Part shown: piece after piece, positions 1 to 11,641 of the stretch
Position numbering within the stretch: the first letter of the stretch is position 1
Layout of the letters: each line of letters starts with the position of its first letter
Source of the DNA: Anaspis maculata
Lineage: Eukaryota > Arthropoda > Insecta > Coleoptera > Scraptiidae
Direction: 5' to 3'
Assembly: GCA_949128115.1 (NCBI GenBank)
Contig: OX421962.1
Coordinates: forward strand, 60,553,787 to 60,617,786
Length of the DNA stretch: 64,000 bases
Translations under genes and position numbers: made by a program
The notes under the pieces: generated by a model
What the model was told of the DNA's origin: nothing
Databases searched by the model: none
The model's input: the letters and a program-made list of their open reading frames with translations, nothing else

Positions 1-267
1 TAACGTCACACCGTTGAATGTCGCACGTAACGTATAAATAGGTATACTTCTCCTAAACAATGAATCGAATTAGAATTATAATTAGAAATGTTTATTGTTC
101 TAGAACTATTTATGTTATGAACAATAAACAATGAATCGTATAACCTTCGTTTTTTTTTGTAAATTATCTAGTACCACGACCATACCATAATATTTACCTA
201 AACGTCCGCCATCTTAGCCCGCCATATTAAAGTTCTGTTATCAGTGAACCGCTTTTTATGAATCTAG

Positions 268-409
268 GGGCTCGATACCAAGTCGCAGGGCAGGCGCAAA
301 GTTTGGGACGGCGTTACTCGCCAAATACAGCGGTCTGATTGGTTGGCATCCGCCGTTGCTATCGTAACCGCACTTACGGCGGTCTCAGCCCCAACTTAGT
401 ATCGAGCCG
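268..409. mobile_element. 142-bp MITE, PIF/Harbinger-like (copy 1)
   Basis: Short non-coding element with terminal inverted repeats GGGCTCGATACCAAG at the left and TTAGTATCGAGCCG at the right. It is flanked by a 3-bp direct repeat TAG (265-267 and 410-412). A second, inverted copy at 17033-17171 has the 3-bp duplication TTA. The 3-bp duplications and GGGCT-type ends suit the PIF/Harbinger superfamily; that assignment is inference. Confidence 0.7.
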
Positions 410-412
410 TAG

Positions 413-862
413 GAGCATACAGCCCAGTCCTTGGATAAGCTAGTCGGCCCAGTCATAGTTCGAAAACAGATCTAGCCCATGAAGTAAATTGTTACAGACT
501 GAATTTTTGGCTATATAGCACAGGCACCAGGGATAAAAAATTGAAGGAATAAGGAAATAACTCCCCACAGAATTGTGATAATATAATCAGCTTAAAATCA
601 TCTTTATAGTTCAGGCTATAGCATAGGTACTAATTTTCCCTCTGAAGAAGAAGTTGAAGAAATTGGTTTGTGTATAATATATTGCCCAATGATCTATGAC
701 ATAAGGTTCTTAAGATAGGCGTCTGGAAATAAGAGCATTTTTATTAACAGGGTCATGCCGTTTAACTTTGAAAACTAAAGTTACCGTAGTGACAAAAAAA
801 TCTCTTGAAGATTATACATATCGAATCTTTCAACCTAGAAATGTCGGTAGATATCGAAAATT
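413..862. other. AT-rich non-coding stretch
   Basis: No open reading frame of note, RNA gene or clear repeat was seen here. Unassigned intergenic sequence. Confidence 0.4.
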
Positions 863-1024
863 TTAACCTTCTCCAAAATGGTATAACTTTGGATTTTCTC
901 AACCGATTCCGATTTTTTCTTCACGGTTGTTGAGATACATCTTTCAGCAATCTACTCCGTTGGCAAGATTTTTTTATTAAATTTAATTACATTCGTTACA
1001 CAGGGTGGAATGTAAAGCATTGAA
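863..1024 (-). repeat. 3' tail repeat of the RT relic, inverted partner at 4618-4799
   Basis: This stretch reads in reverse complement at 4618-4799: both contain GCTTTACATT, CACCCTGT, AACGAATGTAATT and a match around ACTCCGTTGGC. It covers the end and the 3' flank of the reverse-transcriptase relic (minus strand), so the partner is probably the 3' end of a second, oppositely oriented copy of the same retroelement. Confidence 0.55.
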
Positions 1025-1259
1025 CACCACTTATATTTCCCTCGAGCGCGGATATATTGTTCGGATCTACTCTGATATTCCACTTTGACAGGGTATCAAG
1101 AAGTTGGGAGAGCCAGTTGTACTTTTTGTCGACATTGCTACTGTGAAGTTGTAGGTATCGCTTGTAAGCTCTAGATGGTAGTCTGACTTCTGACATTTTA
1201 CTCACTCTGATTAAGTACTGCAAAGCCTGTTTTACCACCAGATAGATCACATTGGTTAT
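996..1259 (-). pseudogene. Non-LTR reverse transcriptase relic, C-terminal segment (part 3 of 3)
   Basis: Minus-strand frame resembling the region after the reverse-transcriptase domain of arthropod non-LTR retrotransposons, with KYNWLSQL typical of that tail. It continues the segment at 3264-3477. The two are separated by the foldback element 1260-3263. If that element and one TTAT copy are removed mentally, the frame runs straight from ...RIEMEI into TNVIYLVV... The stop is at 996-998. It is a 5'-truncated fragment with no function expected. Confidence 0.7.
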
Positions 1260-3263
1260 GAGTCATTCCATGCCAAAACGATCACTTTCTGCACTCATGG
1301 TGACCGATTTTCATAAATTTTGGATATGTTGTAGAGACATGAAAATAAGTCGACCCGTATTCGCCGGTTTTTTTTTATAAATTTTTTTTTCGGAATTACA
1401 ATTTTTCCAAATTTTCCACTTTTGCCTTGCATCCTACTCTGAGAAAAATCATAGCTCTTTAGTCCAATGTCCGATCTTGAATATTTTTGTTTTGATCGAA
1501 CCACAAAAGATGAGGAATTTTGGACATTGCATTCTTTTTTTGACAGATGTCGAAAAAAGTATGGAAAGTCACTTTTCCGAAAAGAAAACGGTATACTGAA
1601 AAATGGTACATCTTCGATTTTCCCAATTTTTTGATATATTGTTCTGTGAACTTTTCTGAATCGAGAAGTAATGGTCGCCAGAATGGACATTGCCCAAAAA
1701 CCCACGGCATGAATTTTTTAAGCGAGCCGCGCAAGCTGATTCGGCACTCAGGAGTCCAGTAAAATGAGGCGATTTTTATGCTGAAGTTGGAACTAACTGA
1801 GGGCTCGATGAAAAATTTTTGGCTATGTGGAGAATGAAAAACTGAATCAGAAAAACCAAAGTTTCATTTCCAACCACCCCGGGAACCATGTAAAAAAAAA
1901 TGGCGAAGATTAAAAAACATGCGCCGCGATTTTTCTTCTGAAACGGTGAGAGAACGGTGAGAGATTTGTGAAAACTGTAGGGGACAAAGTTGTAGGGAAT
2001 TCAATAATCTACAGAAAAGTCCCCGGGGGCATATGTCCAACTTCTCCAGTTTAACCATTAATCGCGGCCAAAGTTGCGCGCCGGTCTAGTGAAGTGGAAA
2101 AACTGTCCGCGTGACATTCCTTCTTGAATTCTGCGAGAATGGCTGGAGATATCCAAAAATTGCAAGCGACAAAGTTGCAGAGAATTGAATGTTCCGCTAG
2201 AAAATCTTCAAGGCCAGTTATTAGCTCTTCTGGTTTAGTCGTAAGTTTTCCAAAAGAACCACTTCATTAACAAGATTGTCGCGCAACTTCGAACGTGGTT
2301 CACGACTAAACTAGAAGAGCTAATAATTGACCTCGAGAAACTGCTAGAGTAACTTTCATTTCTCTACAACTTCGTCGCTTACAATTTATGGATCTCTAGC
2401 CATTCTCGCAGCATTCAAGGAGTAATGTCACGCGTACTTCACTGGACCGGCGCGCAACTTTGACCGGGATTAACGGTTAAACTGAAGAAGTTAGACATAT
2501 GCCCTAAGGGACTTTTCTGTAGATTATTGAATTCCCTACAACTTTGTCCCTTACAGTTCTCAGATATCTCTCACCGTTCTCTCACCGTTTCAGAAGAAAG
2601 ATCGCGGCGCATGTTTTTTAATATTCGCCATTTTTTTTCCATGGTTCCCGGGGTGGTTGGAAATGAAACTTTGGTTTTTCCAATTCAGTTTTTCATTCTC
2701 TACATTGCCATATTTTTTTCATCGAGCCCTCAGTTAGTTCCAACTTCAGCATAAAAATCGCCTCATTTTACTGGACTCCTGAGCGCCGAATCAGCTTGCG
2801 CGGCTCGCTAAAAAAATTCATTTCGTGGGTTTTTGGGCGATGTCCATTCTGGCGACCATTACTTATCGATTCAGAAAAGTTCACAGAACAATATATCAAA
2901 AAATCGAGAAAATCGAAGATGTACCATTTTTCAGTATACCGTTTTCTTCTCGGAAAAGCGACTTTCCATACTTTTCTTCAACATCTGTCAAAAAAAGAGT
3001 GCAATGTCCAAAATTCCTCATCTTTTGTGGTTCGATCAAAACAAAAATATTCAAGATCGGACATTGGACTAAAGAGCTATGATTTTTCTCAGAGTAGGAT
3101 GCAAGGCAAAAGTGGAAAATTTGAAGAAATTGTAATTCCGAAAAAAAAATTTATAAAAAAAAACCGGCGAATACTTATTTTCATGTCTCTACAACATATC
3201 CAAAATTTATGAAAATCGGTCACCATGAGTGCAGAAAGTGATCGTTTTGGCATGGAATGACTC
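1260..3263. mobile_element. 2.0-kb foldback (long inverted repeat) element with TTAT target duplication
   Basis: Nearly the whole element is a palindrome. The left arm 1260-~2248 is repeated in reverse complement at ~2300-3263, with a loop of roughly 50 bp around 2248-2300. Termini are GAGTCATTCCATGCC and its complement. The 4-bp direct repeat TTAT lies at 1256-1259 and 3264-3267. The same ~90-residue reading frames appear on opposite strands of the two arms only because of the palindrome; no transposase is seen, so it would need an enzyme in trans. The superfamily is not clear from the ends. Confidence 0.85.
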
Positions 3264-3477
3264 TTATTTCCATTTCGATCCGAACAATATAACCGGCCGT
3301 GTTAGGTTTCAGATAGAACAGTTTTTTGAAGAAGTTCATTTGTATTCTTTCGAGATCCGCTTCGTGTCTTAGTCCCCACGTTGAAGAGCAATATGAGACA
3401 ATTGGGGTGATGGTGTTATGATACATTTTTTTTATGTTCTCAAGACTGGAGACATTGTTTTTGCTTATAATGGGTTC
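3264..3477 (-). pseudogene. Non-LTR reverse transcriptase relic (part 2 of 3)
   Basis: On the minus strand the frame reads MYHNTITPIVSYCSSTWGL followed by LERIQ..FFKKLFYLKPNTAGYIVRIE. This is the familiar block of non-LTR retrotransposon polymerases in which Y..L..P...Y....W is followed by LE.IQ..F.K.L. It is bounded by the foldback insertion at one end and by the TTAA-flanked MITE (3482-3805) at the other. A one-base frame change is needed across the MITE, so the copy was probably already decaying. Confidence 0.75.
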
Positions 3478-3481
3478 TTAA

Positions 3482-3805
3482 GGACGGAGTTCAATTGGTA
3501 AAATAAGCGTTGCGAAATCAATCAGTCTGGGTTTATTCCTTGACGGATTTTCACCATTTTGGTCTCTTTCGAAAGCTACAAGGATGTACTTTGGTTTGAG
3601 CCCATTGGCATTTCAAAAATCCAAAAATAATTTTTCCAAATGTCAAAATTCAAATTATGTTTTTGGATTTCGGAAATGCCAATGGGCTCAAACCAAAGTA
3701 CATCCTTGTAGCTTTCAAAAGAGACCAAAACGGTAAGAATCCGTCAAGGAATAAACCCAGACGGATTGATTTCGCAACGCTTATTTCACCAATATGACTC
3801 GGTCC
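3482..3805. mobile_element. TTAA-flanked palindromic MITE, family 1 copy 1 (324 bp)
   Basis: Starts GGACGGAGTTCAATTGG and ends CCAATATGACTCGGTCC, flanked on both sides by TTAA (3478-3481, 3806-3809). The arms are inverted copies around ~3640 and include AAGCTACAAGGATGTACTTT and CCAATGGGCTCAAACC. Other copies are at 14402-14726, 36161-36326, 51261-51379 and 60891-61213. TTAA targets are typical of piggyBac and a few other superfamilies. Confidence 0.8.
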
Positions 3806-3809
3806 TTAA

Positions 3810-3955
3810 GACGCCGCTCGTGATGTTGACCTTACTAGTCTCTGACCTAGCCTGTTCCTTGAAGTGTTCGTTGAACGAGAAAGTAACCCCCAAGTAAGTG
3901 TAGTGCTTAACTGTTTCGATCACTGCGCCCTCGTAGTAAAATTTCTCTGGTTAAA
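3810..3955 (-). pseudogene. Non-LTR reverse transcriptase relic (part 1 of 3)
   Basis: The minus-strand translation includes VIETVKHYTYLGVTFSFNEH, the Y.YLGV motif found after the catalytic palm of non-LTR reverse transcriptases, then a polar helix (EQARSETSKVNITSGVL). It runs up to the TTAA MITE and resumes beyond it. The 5' end is lost in the AT-rich repeat 3960-4077. Confidence 0.7.
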
Positions 3956-4077
3956 TTGAGTTTATATTATACATGTATATTATAATTTATAATTATAATT
4001 ATAATATGATTATAATTGATTACCCTACACCTCAAACAAGATAAATGGGATTTTCGATTAATTTATATATAATATAT

Positions 4078-4560
4078 AATTGAGACGATCGTTTCAAAAC
4101 ACACTGTTAATTACTGGGTACTACAACTATAAAAATACACGTCAACAATTATTTACTGCTTGCGCTTGGGTAGATCGCTTCAAGTTCTTGTTGTTATCGC
4201 TCCCTATTGAATACTTGTTCGTAGCCCGAGGATCGGTGCTTTATATAGCTCCGACTATTGTTCTGGGATTTTCCACCGGTGCTTCGGCAAATTCCACCAT
4301 GATCCGGCATACGGTTTCCAGACGACTCCCGAAACATCCCACACCTTTCGCGTGCATTACCAACGTGCTGTGAATCCGGCACATCCGCCAAATGGACAGA
4401 TGTGTCCTACCCGGCTGTTGAAGTCTCCACGTAAATTTCAACAGTGCAAACTTCTGAAATGCACTAGAGCTTCGTACTTGTACACTGCGATCTAATGCGA
4501 ACAGCCTCGAAAGACCGGGTGTACTCCAGAATGCACGCGAGAATTACCGCTCGAAACAAT
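4078..4560 (-). repeat. Solo LTR (copy a, minus strand)
   Basis: Related in reverse complement to the LTR at 33473-33989. Shared blocks include GAGACGATCG, a CACGTCAACAATTATTTACT-like block, and the CATGATCCGGCATACG, TCCACTTTGGCGG-like and GAGCGG blocks. Its 3' end lacks the GAACCCGTACGCG...TAACA terminus and merges into an AT-rich tract, so it is degraded. The 65-97 residue frames inside are not genes. Confidence 0.6.
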
Positions 4561-4617
4561 ATCATTGGATTTTGAAAAAAGTTCAAAAAAACAGGGATCT
4601 ATCGAACTAAGTACAAT

Positions 4618-4799
4618 TTTGCAATGCTTTACATTTCACCCTGTAACGAATGTAATTAAAATGAATGAAAAATCTCGCCAACGGAGTAGATTACTGAAAG
4701 ATGTATGTAAACCTCGATCTAAACAACAGTGAAGACAAAATCGGAAACGGCTGAGACAATCCGAAGTTATATCGTTTTGAAAAAAGGCAAAATTTTTGA
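4618..4799 (+). repeat. Inverted partner of the RT tail repeat 863-1024
   Basis: Reverse-complement match to 863-1024 with scattered substitutions; see that entry. It probably marks the truncated 3' end of another copy of the same non-LTR element on the plus strand. Confidence 0.5.
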
Positions 4800-5536
4800 A
4801 CATGTCTTTCCAAATGTTGTTTCAAATGTTTAGTTTTTCTGTCGAATTTTCCCAGAAATTCTCACCAACGCAACGTGAAACCGTTTCCATTTTTCCCATA
4901 ATTAAGGCCCAGTGTCAGTGGACCGCGGGTGGGATTATTTCAACTAGAGTGATAATGATAACTCAAGTTATAATATTGGGGCTAAGTAGTGCTTATAAGC
5001 TTCTGACTAATCTCCACTCAGCTCTTGTAGGTGGCATTCAAAGTTGAGGGTAGTTTAATCCTAGGTAGCGAGACCGTTAAAAATAGACGAATCTAGTTTA
5101 CCTGTTCTCCTGACGCATGTGCGAAGTGTGAAGGGCTTGCCATTGGTACACTCCGGTCACGTGATAGAATTCGTGCAAATTCCGAAAATTAGCACAGTAA
5201 AATTGAGTAAATACTAATTTTCACTATAGATTCGTAAGTTTTAGTTCACTAAAAAGTATAATTGAACAATAGGGTGTGTTTTTATATTAGTGATTACTGC
5301 ACAATGGAAATCGGCGAAAATATTAGTAGTGGATCCAATAAACATTCCTGTTATTGGAACTGCAGAAGTGATAGCCGCTAAAACGAGCAAAAATTGTTTT
5401 TTTTTGAAAGCTTTCCAAAAACATGCTTAAAATACCGTGAAATTAATATCCTCAAACGTCAATTTCGAGGTCATTTGAAGACCAGTGCGCGATGCAACAA
5501 GTCAGAAAAATGAATTAGGTTCTGTAAACCTTTTAG
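4800..5536. other. Non-coding, unassigned
   Basis: No supported gene or repeat was recognised. Frames here are short and without family features. Confidence 0.4.
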
Positions 5537-5841
5537 TAGTCCGGATGTTAGGCGCCAACCACCTTGCATTTAATGATTAAGCAGTGCCGTTTGGTACGAA
5601 TATTGTACATACCAATGCCTTAATTTTAAGAGGTGTTGCCAAGATATCGGTCCGTGCAGACGCTGTATACAGGGTGATCAAAAATGCAAAAATTCCAACT
5701 CATGAACCAAAAAACATCTTGGCAACACCTCTTAAAATTGAGACATAGGTATGTACAACGTTCGTACCAAACGGCATTGCTTAATCATCAAATGCAAGGT
5801 GGTGTTGGTATTATGGCCCTTACTTAACATCCGGACTATAG
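5537..5841. mobile_element. ~305-bp palindromic MITE with central insertion
   Basis: The arms are inverted copies: CCGGATGTTA, TTGCATTTAATGATTAAGCA, CGTTTGGTACGAAT and TTAAGAGGTGTTGCCAAGAT recur in reverse complement on the right. The centre (about 5660-5700) holds non-palindromic sequence including TATACAGGGTGATC, which looks like the end of another MITE. Confidence 0.65.
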
Positions 5842-7472
5842 TGGTGACACTGGTCGACTCCAAAGTATCGCAGGCATTACAAAAGACACATATTTTCATG
5901 TTCCCTGCACTTTATTCACTCCAGTGGGCCCTTACAAGAGTTTCCAGACCCAGTACAAGCCACCGTTGGTACTGTTGGTAGCACCGCGGTTGTCACGTGA
6001 TAGCCGCTCGCCCGCTCGATCGATGTTGTTTTCGGTGTTTTCACACTTTTCATTTGAAAATACTGACTTTTAGATACAAAAAATCATATCGTATATAACG
6101 TAAGTATTTCAAAATTGTATTTAATCGCATGCTCTATAAATTTAGTACATACACCTAGAACAATTTCTTGAATGAAAAAACTACCGATTTGGCTAATATC
6201 CCATGTAAAAATAGAAACTTGCACGAATCGTTTGAATTGCCGCCTTTCCAGCAAACTTGCTGCTGCGCACCTTCGACCACTCTATATACTAGAATCCCCT
6301 ATTCGGTCTAGCTCGATTTTTCACCATGACTATCTGAAAATCTGGTCATCTTCTGTGCTTCTGACGTGAAATTTGATGGCAGAAAAATGGGAAAAGCTAC
6401 AGCAATTAACTTTCTAATACCAGATAGAGATAGCTCTGGATCTTTATTCCGGACCCTTTATAAAGAGTCCTTATACCTACTTACTTCATATCCGAAGAAT
6501 CAGCTCTCTATAAGCTTTTTTAGAAGAAATTCTAATTTGCGTGCACTACATTACCTCTACTAAGGAGAAGTGATAATTTCGGACATCACCAGAACCCAGA
6601 CTCCTCTGGGAATTGAACTCGGAGCACACAGGTAGTCATATGGTCGCCTCTGCAACAGGACCGTTTTCGCAAATTGTTTTAAATGACTTTGAAGGAGTTT
6701 GAAAGAGATAGACCTACAAAGTGTTCCAAAATAAAGTTATTACTTAATACTGGAAGAGGAAGTTCTCATAACAAAGAAATGAAGTGCTATCATCTATGCC
6801 GACTGTTGCAACTGGGTCACTCGTACACTCGTACACTCGTACGTTGTATTTGACGTAATTGCTCCAAATCATTAATAATACCTATTTTGTTAGGCTCACC
6901 TCAGTCACTCGCTCACTCATCATTCATTGCAGTTTCAGGTCATTATAAGAAAAGCGAAGTCATCAGTTTACATGCATATTATTCTAATTTAAGCAATGTA
7001 AAGTCCATCCCACTCATTTTTGTATACATATAAGCAATCAAGGTTTATATTTAAATCAGTATCAGTATCAAAATATCTGTGTTGTTACTACTATAGTGGG
7101 TCATGAAGGGGTAGGCTACCCTTATAGTATCACCAGACTTCAGCCGACAAAGTCTCTGGAGATTTTACGTCCAGTATAAAGGAGACCACTTTATTCTGGG
7201 ATCCCTATACGAGTAAACCTACGAATCTACTCCACCCTCGTCAGGGTAATAATAATTATGTAGGAAAGAGTGGACTACGCAATGGGAAACAGCATCAGCC
7301 AAATTACTATCACAATATCTAGTCATTAAATCGAATTACCAGCTAGGAATCGTGAAAAAGTCTAAATTGCCGAATCAAATTACGAGCATGATCTGATTTC
7401 CACTCATGCAAGTTATACGCAGATAAAAACATACCTTTGCAATCGCATTTCCGTCTAGCTTCCTGTACATCA
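5842..7472. other. Mostly unassigned non-coding DNA with a possible SINE-like fragment
   Basis: No gene is supported. Around 6550-6665, read on the minus strand, a tRNA-like segment with B-box-like GAGTTCAATTCCC follows GGCGACCATATGACTACC. This may be the remains of a tRNA-derived SINE, but only one copy is in the window. Confidence 0.3.
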
Positions 7473-7651
7473 GGTATATCCCATACACTTCCTTTTTTCA
7501 GTAGAATTACTTTTTGGAGCAAGAATAAAGTGACAAGCCGGAGTGCTGGGAGAATACGGCCGATGGCCGTAGTCGTAGCCTCCCAGCTTGTCACTTTATT
7601 TTTGCTCCAAAAAGTCATTCTACTAAAAATAGGAAGTGTATGGGATATAGG
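7473..7651. mobile_element. ~179-bp palindromic MITE, family 2 copy 1
   Basis: The left arm TATATCCCATACACTTCC...TTTTTGGAGCAAGAATAAAGTGACAAG is repeated inverted on the right. A second copy is at 31668-31869. No clear target duplication was read. Confidence 0.75.
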
Positions 7652-7824
7652 TCCTAGTTTGTAGTTTTTACAGATTTTCACAATTTCGCTGCTTCAGAAA
7701 AAAAAACGATTTACGTATAGTTATGTTAAGATTTGGCGCAGAGGCAAAACAGAGCAATCAAAACATCTTCCGGGTTTCTTCCTCCGTTTTAGACCCCCAA
7801 GATTAGCTTTTCAAATTAATTTCT

Positions 7825-7976
7825 CCCGCCACAAGATGGCTGCCAAGTGCGAACTGCCAATTACATCAAAGTAACATAACAATGACAATCAATCATTATG
7901 AACGCATGCCGCTTTTGGCAGCCATCTTACTTTGATGTCATTGGCAGTTCGCACTTGGCAGCCATCTTGTGTCGGG
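7825..7976. mobile_element. 152-bp palindromic MITE
   Basis: The left end CCCGCCACAAGATGGCTGCC and following GCGAACTGCCAAT are mirrored by ATTGGCAGTTCGC and GGCAGCCATCTTGTGTCGGG on the right. No coding content. Confidence 0.7.
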
Positions 7977-8199
7977 AAAATAGTATATTACATACGGACA
8001 CGGGAAACCGTGGAGGTATGTATACGATTTTACCCACAAAACACAAAAAACGAATGATAATTGGTTGAATAAAATGATAATTCCCGAACAAAACTTTATA
8101 CGGAGTAGGCATCGACGGAAGTTGGTGGGTGGCTTTGAAAATTGACATTTAGGCATTGTTGTGTCAATTCATAATAATAAATTAAGTAGGTATATGTCC

Positions 8200-8625
8200 G
8201 ATTTGGGGATCGAAACGCAATCAACCTTGCCCAAACTACGAGAGGCAGCGGCAAAAAGGCAGAAAACCTTTTGCAAACCAAAAATCGCGGCCGGCACGGA
8301 AGTGCCTGCAGAATTTTCAAGGATTGGGCCAGCCGCAAAGACGCAGACATCAGTGAAAACGTCATGATATCCTATTTCGATGGCAAAAAATATGAAGTCT
8401 TCGACGCTTTGGAAGTCTTATTCCATACTGCGAAACACCATCAATATAAAAGAGAACATCAAAAATACTGAATTTGTCAGGCTTCAGTCCTATTTGAAAA
8501 CTGCATTTTGGGCCGGCCCGAAATTTTCCGAATAGAATCTCAAGAAAATCGCCAGCGGAAACTGTCTTTGGTCTTCCAATAGGCTTCAGTGCTTTTAAAT
8601 CAGTTTTTTTTACGGTGAATTGCAA
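8200..8625 (+). pseudogene. Degraded tyrosine-recombinase-like (Crypton/KIAA1958-type) N-terminal relic
   Basis: Two plus-strand frames join across a frameshift near 8390. The first gives CRIFKDWASRKDADISENVM then ISYF; the second gives SSTLWKSYSILRNTIN then QSYLKTAFWAG. F.DW...K......NV...YF followed by STLW..YS.LR.T is, from memory, the pattern of the SAM-like N-terminal domain of Crypton-derived tyrosine recombinases (KIAA1958/ZMYM-like). Stops and frameshifts make it non-functional, and the catalytic domain is not seen. Family assignment needs a search. Confidence 0.5.
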
Positions 8626-11244
8626 ATAGGCGTTTTTATTTTCGTCTTGACAGCGGCGTCAAGTCCAAGTGATAACGAAAGCAATCAAAGAAAGCTGGGC
8701 ACAACTGTCACTTTCTTCGCGTATTATAAGCACGGAAAGTGAATCATTACATATACCGGGTAGAAGACAGTTAACATATCAATTACTTGTTGTTTGTGGG
8801 TAAACTAATTTAAATCGCGAATGGTTTTACCTTAGGTTTCCTCCTTCTTTTTAGACTTACTAGATCAGTCTAGTGGCTTACATGGCTTTTCTAGTGGGTC
8901 TGAAAAGAAGGAAGAAACTTGAGTCAGTAATCAACTCCTTATCTGAGGTAGCCTAGCTGTTTTCTGTTTTGATAATTCCCGATGTTTTGTCTTGAGTTTT
9001 TCATCTGCCTGTTTCGTTGTTGTTGTTGTTGGAATCGTTCCCTTCCCAAAAGTGGAACAAACTTGGCTTGCGGCGCTTTCACCGGGGGAAAACTTCCTGC
9101 ACTCTCACTACGCAAGAAGTTAAGGCGCAACAAGGGTTCTCGCTGCTCACCATAGGCACAAGAATTTCTAGATCCGACTCGGTTGTACCGGCTTTCCAAT
9201 GGGGCCTTGCAATTGAAAAACTCAACGTGAGGTCGCCACCAGGGATCACGCGTCGCCACTACTGTAGGGGGCGCCTACTTCGATAAAGCGGTCGTAACGA
9301 CGCGAAAAACAGGGGAGTTTGAGTAGTTTGACCAGTAACTGACAGTGACTGGAGACGTCAAGCAAGAAACAGAGGTTATCCAAATTTCAAATCAAGACAT
9401 AAAATGACGGAAGTCGGTCGATGAAGCGTCAACGCCGTCAAAATTGTCGAATTTGCCCCCAACGGTCGTGGCGCCCTCGGTGTGTAAAAGTGGCAGTGCA
9501 AGGCCCCATTACCGTGACAAATGTTGCATGCATATGAGATAGCCTCGTGAATTTGTAGAGAAAATGACTTACTACCAACTGATACTACCAACTACCATTA
9601 CAATAATCGCGGCTCTGAAAGCTTTCCGCATTCACAGAAATTTTACTCAATCGGAATAATAAATGATGCGAAAAAGAATGATGCGGTTTGATATCTACAA
9701 ATGTAGTTCTCCCAACTTGACTATCGGATGTCATTTTAGGCAGTTGTCCCCTATACATTGGTACAAAACAGAAGTAGGTATAATTACGAAATTTGCCGAG
9801 GAAGTGTCGACAAATAGGCTACTTCGTTTGTGCAGGTGCGCATGCTTGAAGGCTCCAAATTTTGAAAACTTTCGTACACCTGTCAGTTGAATGGCAACGC
9901 TGCATGCTCTGTCTAGCCACCTGATCAGCTACTGGTTCCTGGCTGTCACTTTTACACATACCGTAAATGCATCTTTTCCTAGCTTCTTTGAACTTCCTTC
10001 TCGGTACAGTCATTTTCAACAAGTTGTGTTTTTTCGTCAAAACATGAGCAAACGAAATGTAGGTCAGGTAGAAACGAGAAGTGTGATCATAATTGTCACA
10101 AGTGACAGTTGGCGCCGATGTCTTATTGTTTTGAACGCTGTTGCCATTTTCGTTGTTCCTGAACTTCCACAAATGATCATTGAATTCAATTTCAATGAAA
10201 CATTTCCTTTGAATATAGAAAATGGTATCTAGCATTCAGCCAAATTATTTGTGGAATTTTAGGTGCACTAGAATATTTTTTAGTGTTAATTTTCAATATC
10301 GGTGTACGAAACTATTAAATTCGCGCCAGACATGCGCACTCAAAAAAACCGAAACGAAGGGACCTATTGTAAACAAATGAGTCGAGGGCAATGCTACCTG
10401 CTGTAGGTACAGACGTGAGGTTCTGATTTGCTTCCGATCGGTTGATTTATCCAGGTTTCAGGTGTCTATCCCATACACTTTTCGGCGAGAAGAGAGTAGG
10501 TATAGGTATCTATACTATTTGCAATCGTATTGATTCAAGCTCTGGCTCTATTTAAACAGCATTCAAGCATACATCCACAATGAGTAATTATCAGTGTAAT
10601 TAAAAATGTTCAATACACTTTCCCCTCAATTGAACCAAGCTCTCTTAACTTTTGGTGGAAGACGAGCGCGCGCGGCATGAGCATTCGCTGCACCTCAATC
10701 CAGGCACGGAGCCTAAATCTTGATGTTGTAGTTTCCTAACGTACAAATCAGTGAAAACTTTGTATGTACTCCTCCTCCCTCAGGAAAACTAATGAATGGA
10801 AAAGAATGAAAACAGTCATAGACTTTTAAAATACCATTAGAAAGAGTAGATATACCTACGTGTAAGATTTTGAATTTCTCAAGATTTCAGAAAATTAAAA
10901 TAAAACTATTCGTCCGAGATGTTTTGCTCGCATGTGACGTAGGTATAAATTACACGAGTTATTAAACTGAACAATAATTGGATGTAACACCTGCCGATGC
11001 TCTTTGATTATTTAAGTAATTGTGTGAGTAATACGACTCCAATCAATCTATCGCCCTTCCCTAGTAATTACAGTAAAATTAGGCTAATCACATTAGTCAC
11101 ATTATGAAGGGATGATGATGGGTAGGCATAAAGCATTTTGCTGACAGTTTTCTCCCACATTGTCTCCACTCTTTAATTTCGATTAGGTAGGTCTGGTAGG
11201 TACATGCTCCTGAGGTATCACCTATACCTACAGTTATGGCGCCT
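8626..11244. other. Unassigned, no gene supported
   Basis: Contains a Gln-rich 106-residue minus frame at 8939-9259 and a 138-residue minus frame at 9819-10235. Neither has recognisable domains, splice support or convincing codon use. A small imperfect palindrome (GTTTCCTCCTTCTTTT against AAAAGAAGGAAGAAAC) lies at 8835-8921. The rest is AT-rich. Confidence 0.35.
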
Positions 11245-11408
11245 TTATAGAACTTCGTTTGTCGCCGGCGACAGTCCCCCAGTCCACTGTAGTTGAATAA
11301 TTTGAACGACACGACGACAGAAACTCGTGTCGCGAGGTAGGGAAGTACAGGCAGATCGAATGCCATTGGCCAGCGATACTGTCGCCGGCGACAAACGAAT
11401 TTCTGTAA
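11245..11408. mobile_element. ~164-bp MITE with perfect TGTCGCCGGCGACA palindromes at both ends
   Basis: Terminal repeats TTCGTTTGTCGCCGGCGACA (left) and its complement (right). The TGTCGCCGGCGACA block inside each end is itself a perfect palindrome. No coding content. Confidence 0.65.
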
Positions 11409-11641
11409 AGCCGCCATTACTATTAACGACACACAAAAGTAACGACGAAGATGTCACAGATGGATGATTTTTTGAAATTTTCTTCAAGGCGCGAGTCGTT
11501 CGCATGCTGGGAAATTTAAGGTGCGTGCAGCAAGGCTAATGGATCATCCTTCAGCATCTGGATAACTCTTTATTAGGCTTTCTTCTCAGGACAAAAGTGT
11601 AAAATGTCATTCATCTGTCGTTCACTTTTATATGACAATAC

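Noticed and set aside
1295..3212. Frames of 91-138 residues on both strands sharing the same peptides
   Set aside because: They are mirror images created by the arms of the foldback 1260-3263; no protein features.
8939..9259. 106-residue Gln-rich minus frame
   Set aside because: No recognisable family, splice context or partner exons; could be chance or a worn processed pseudogene.
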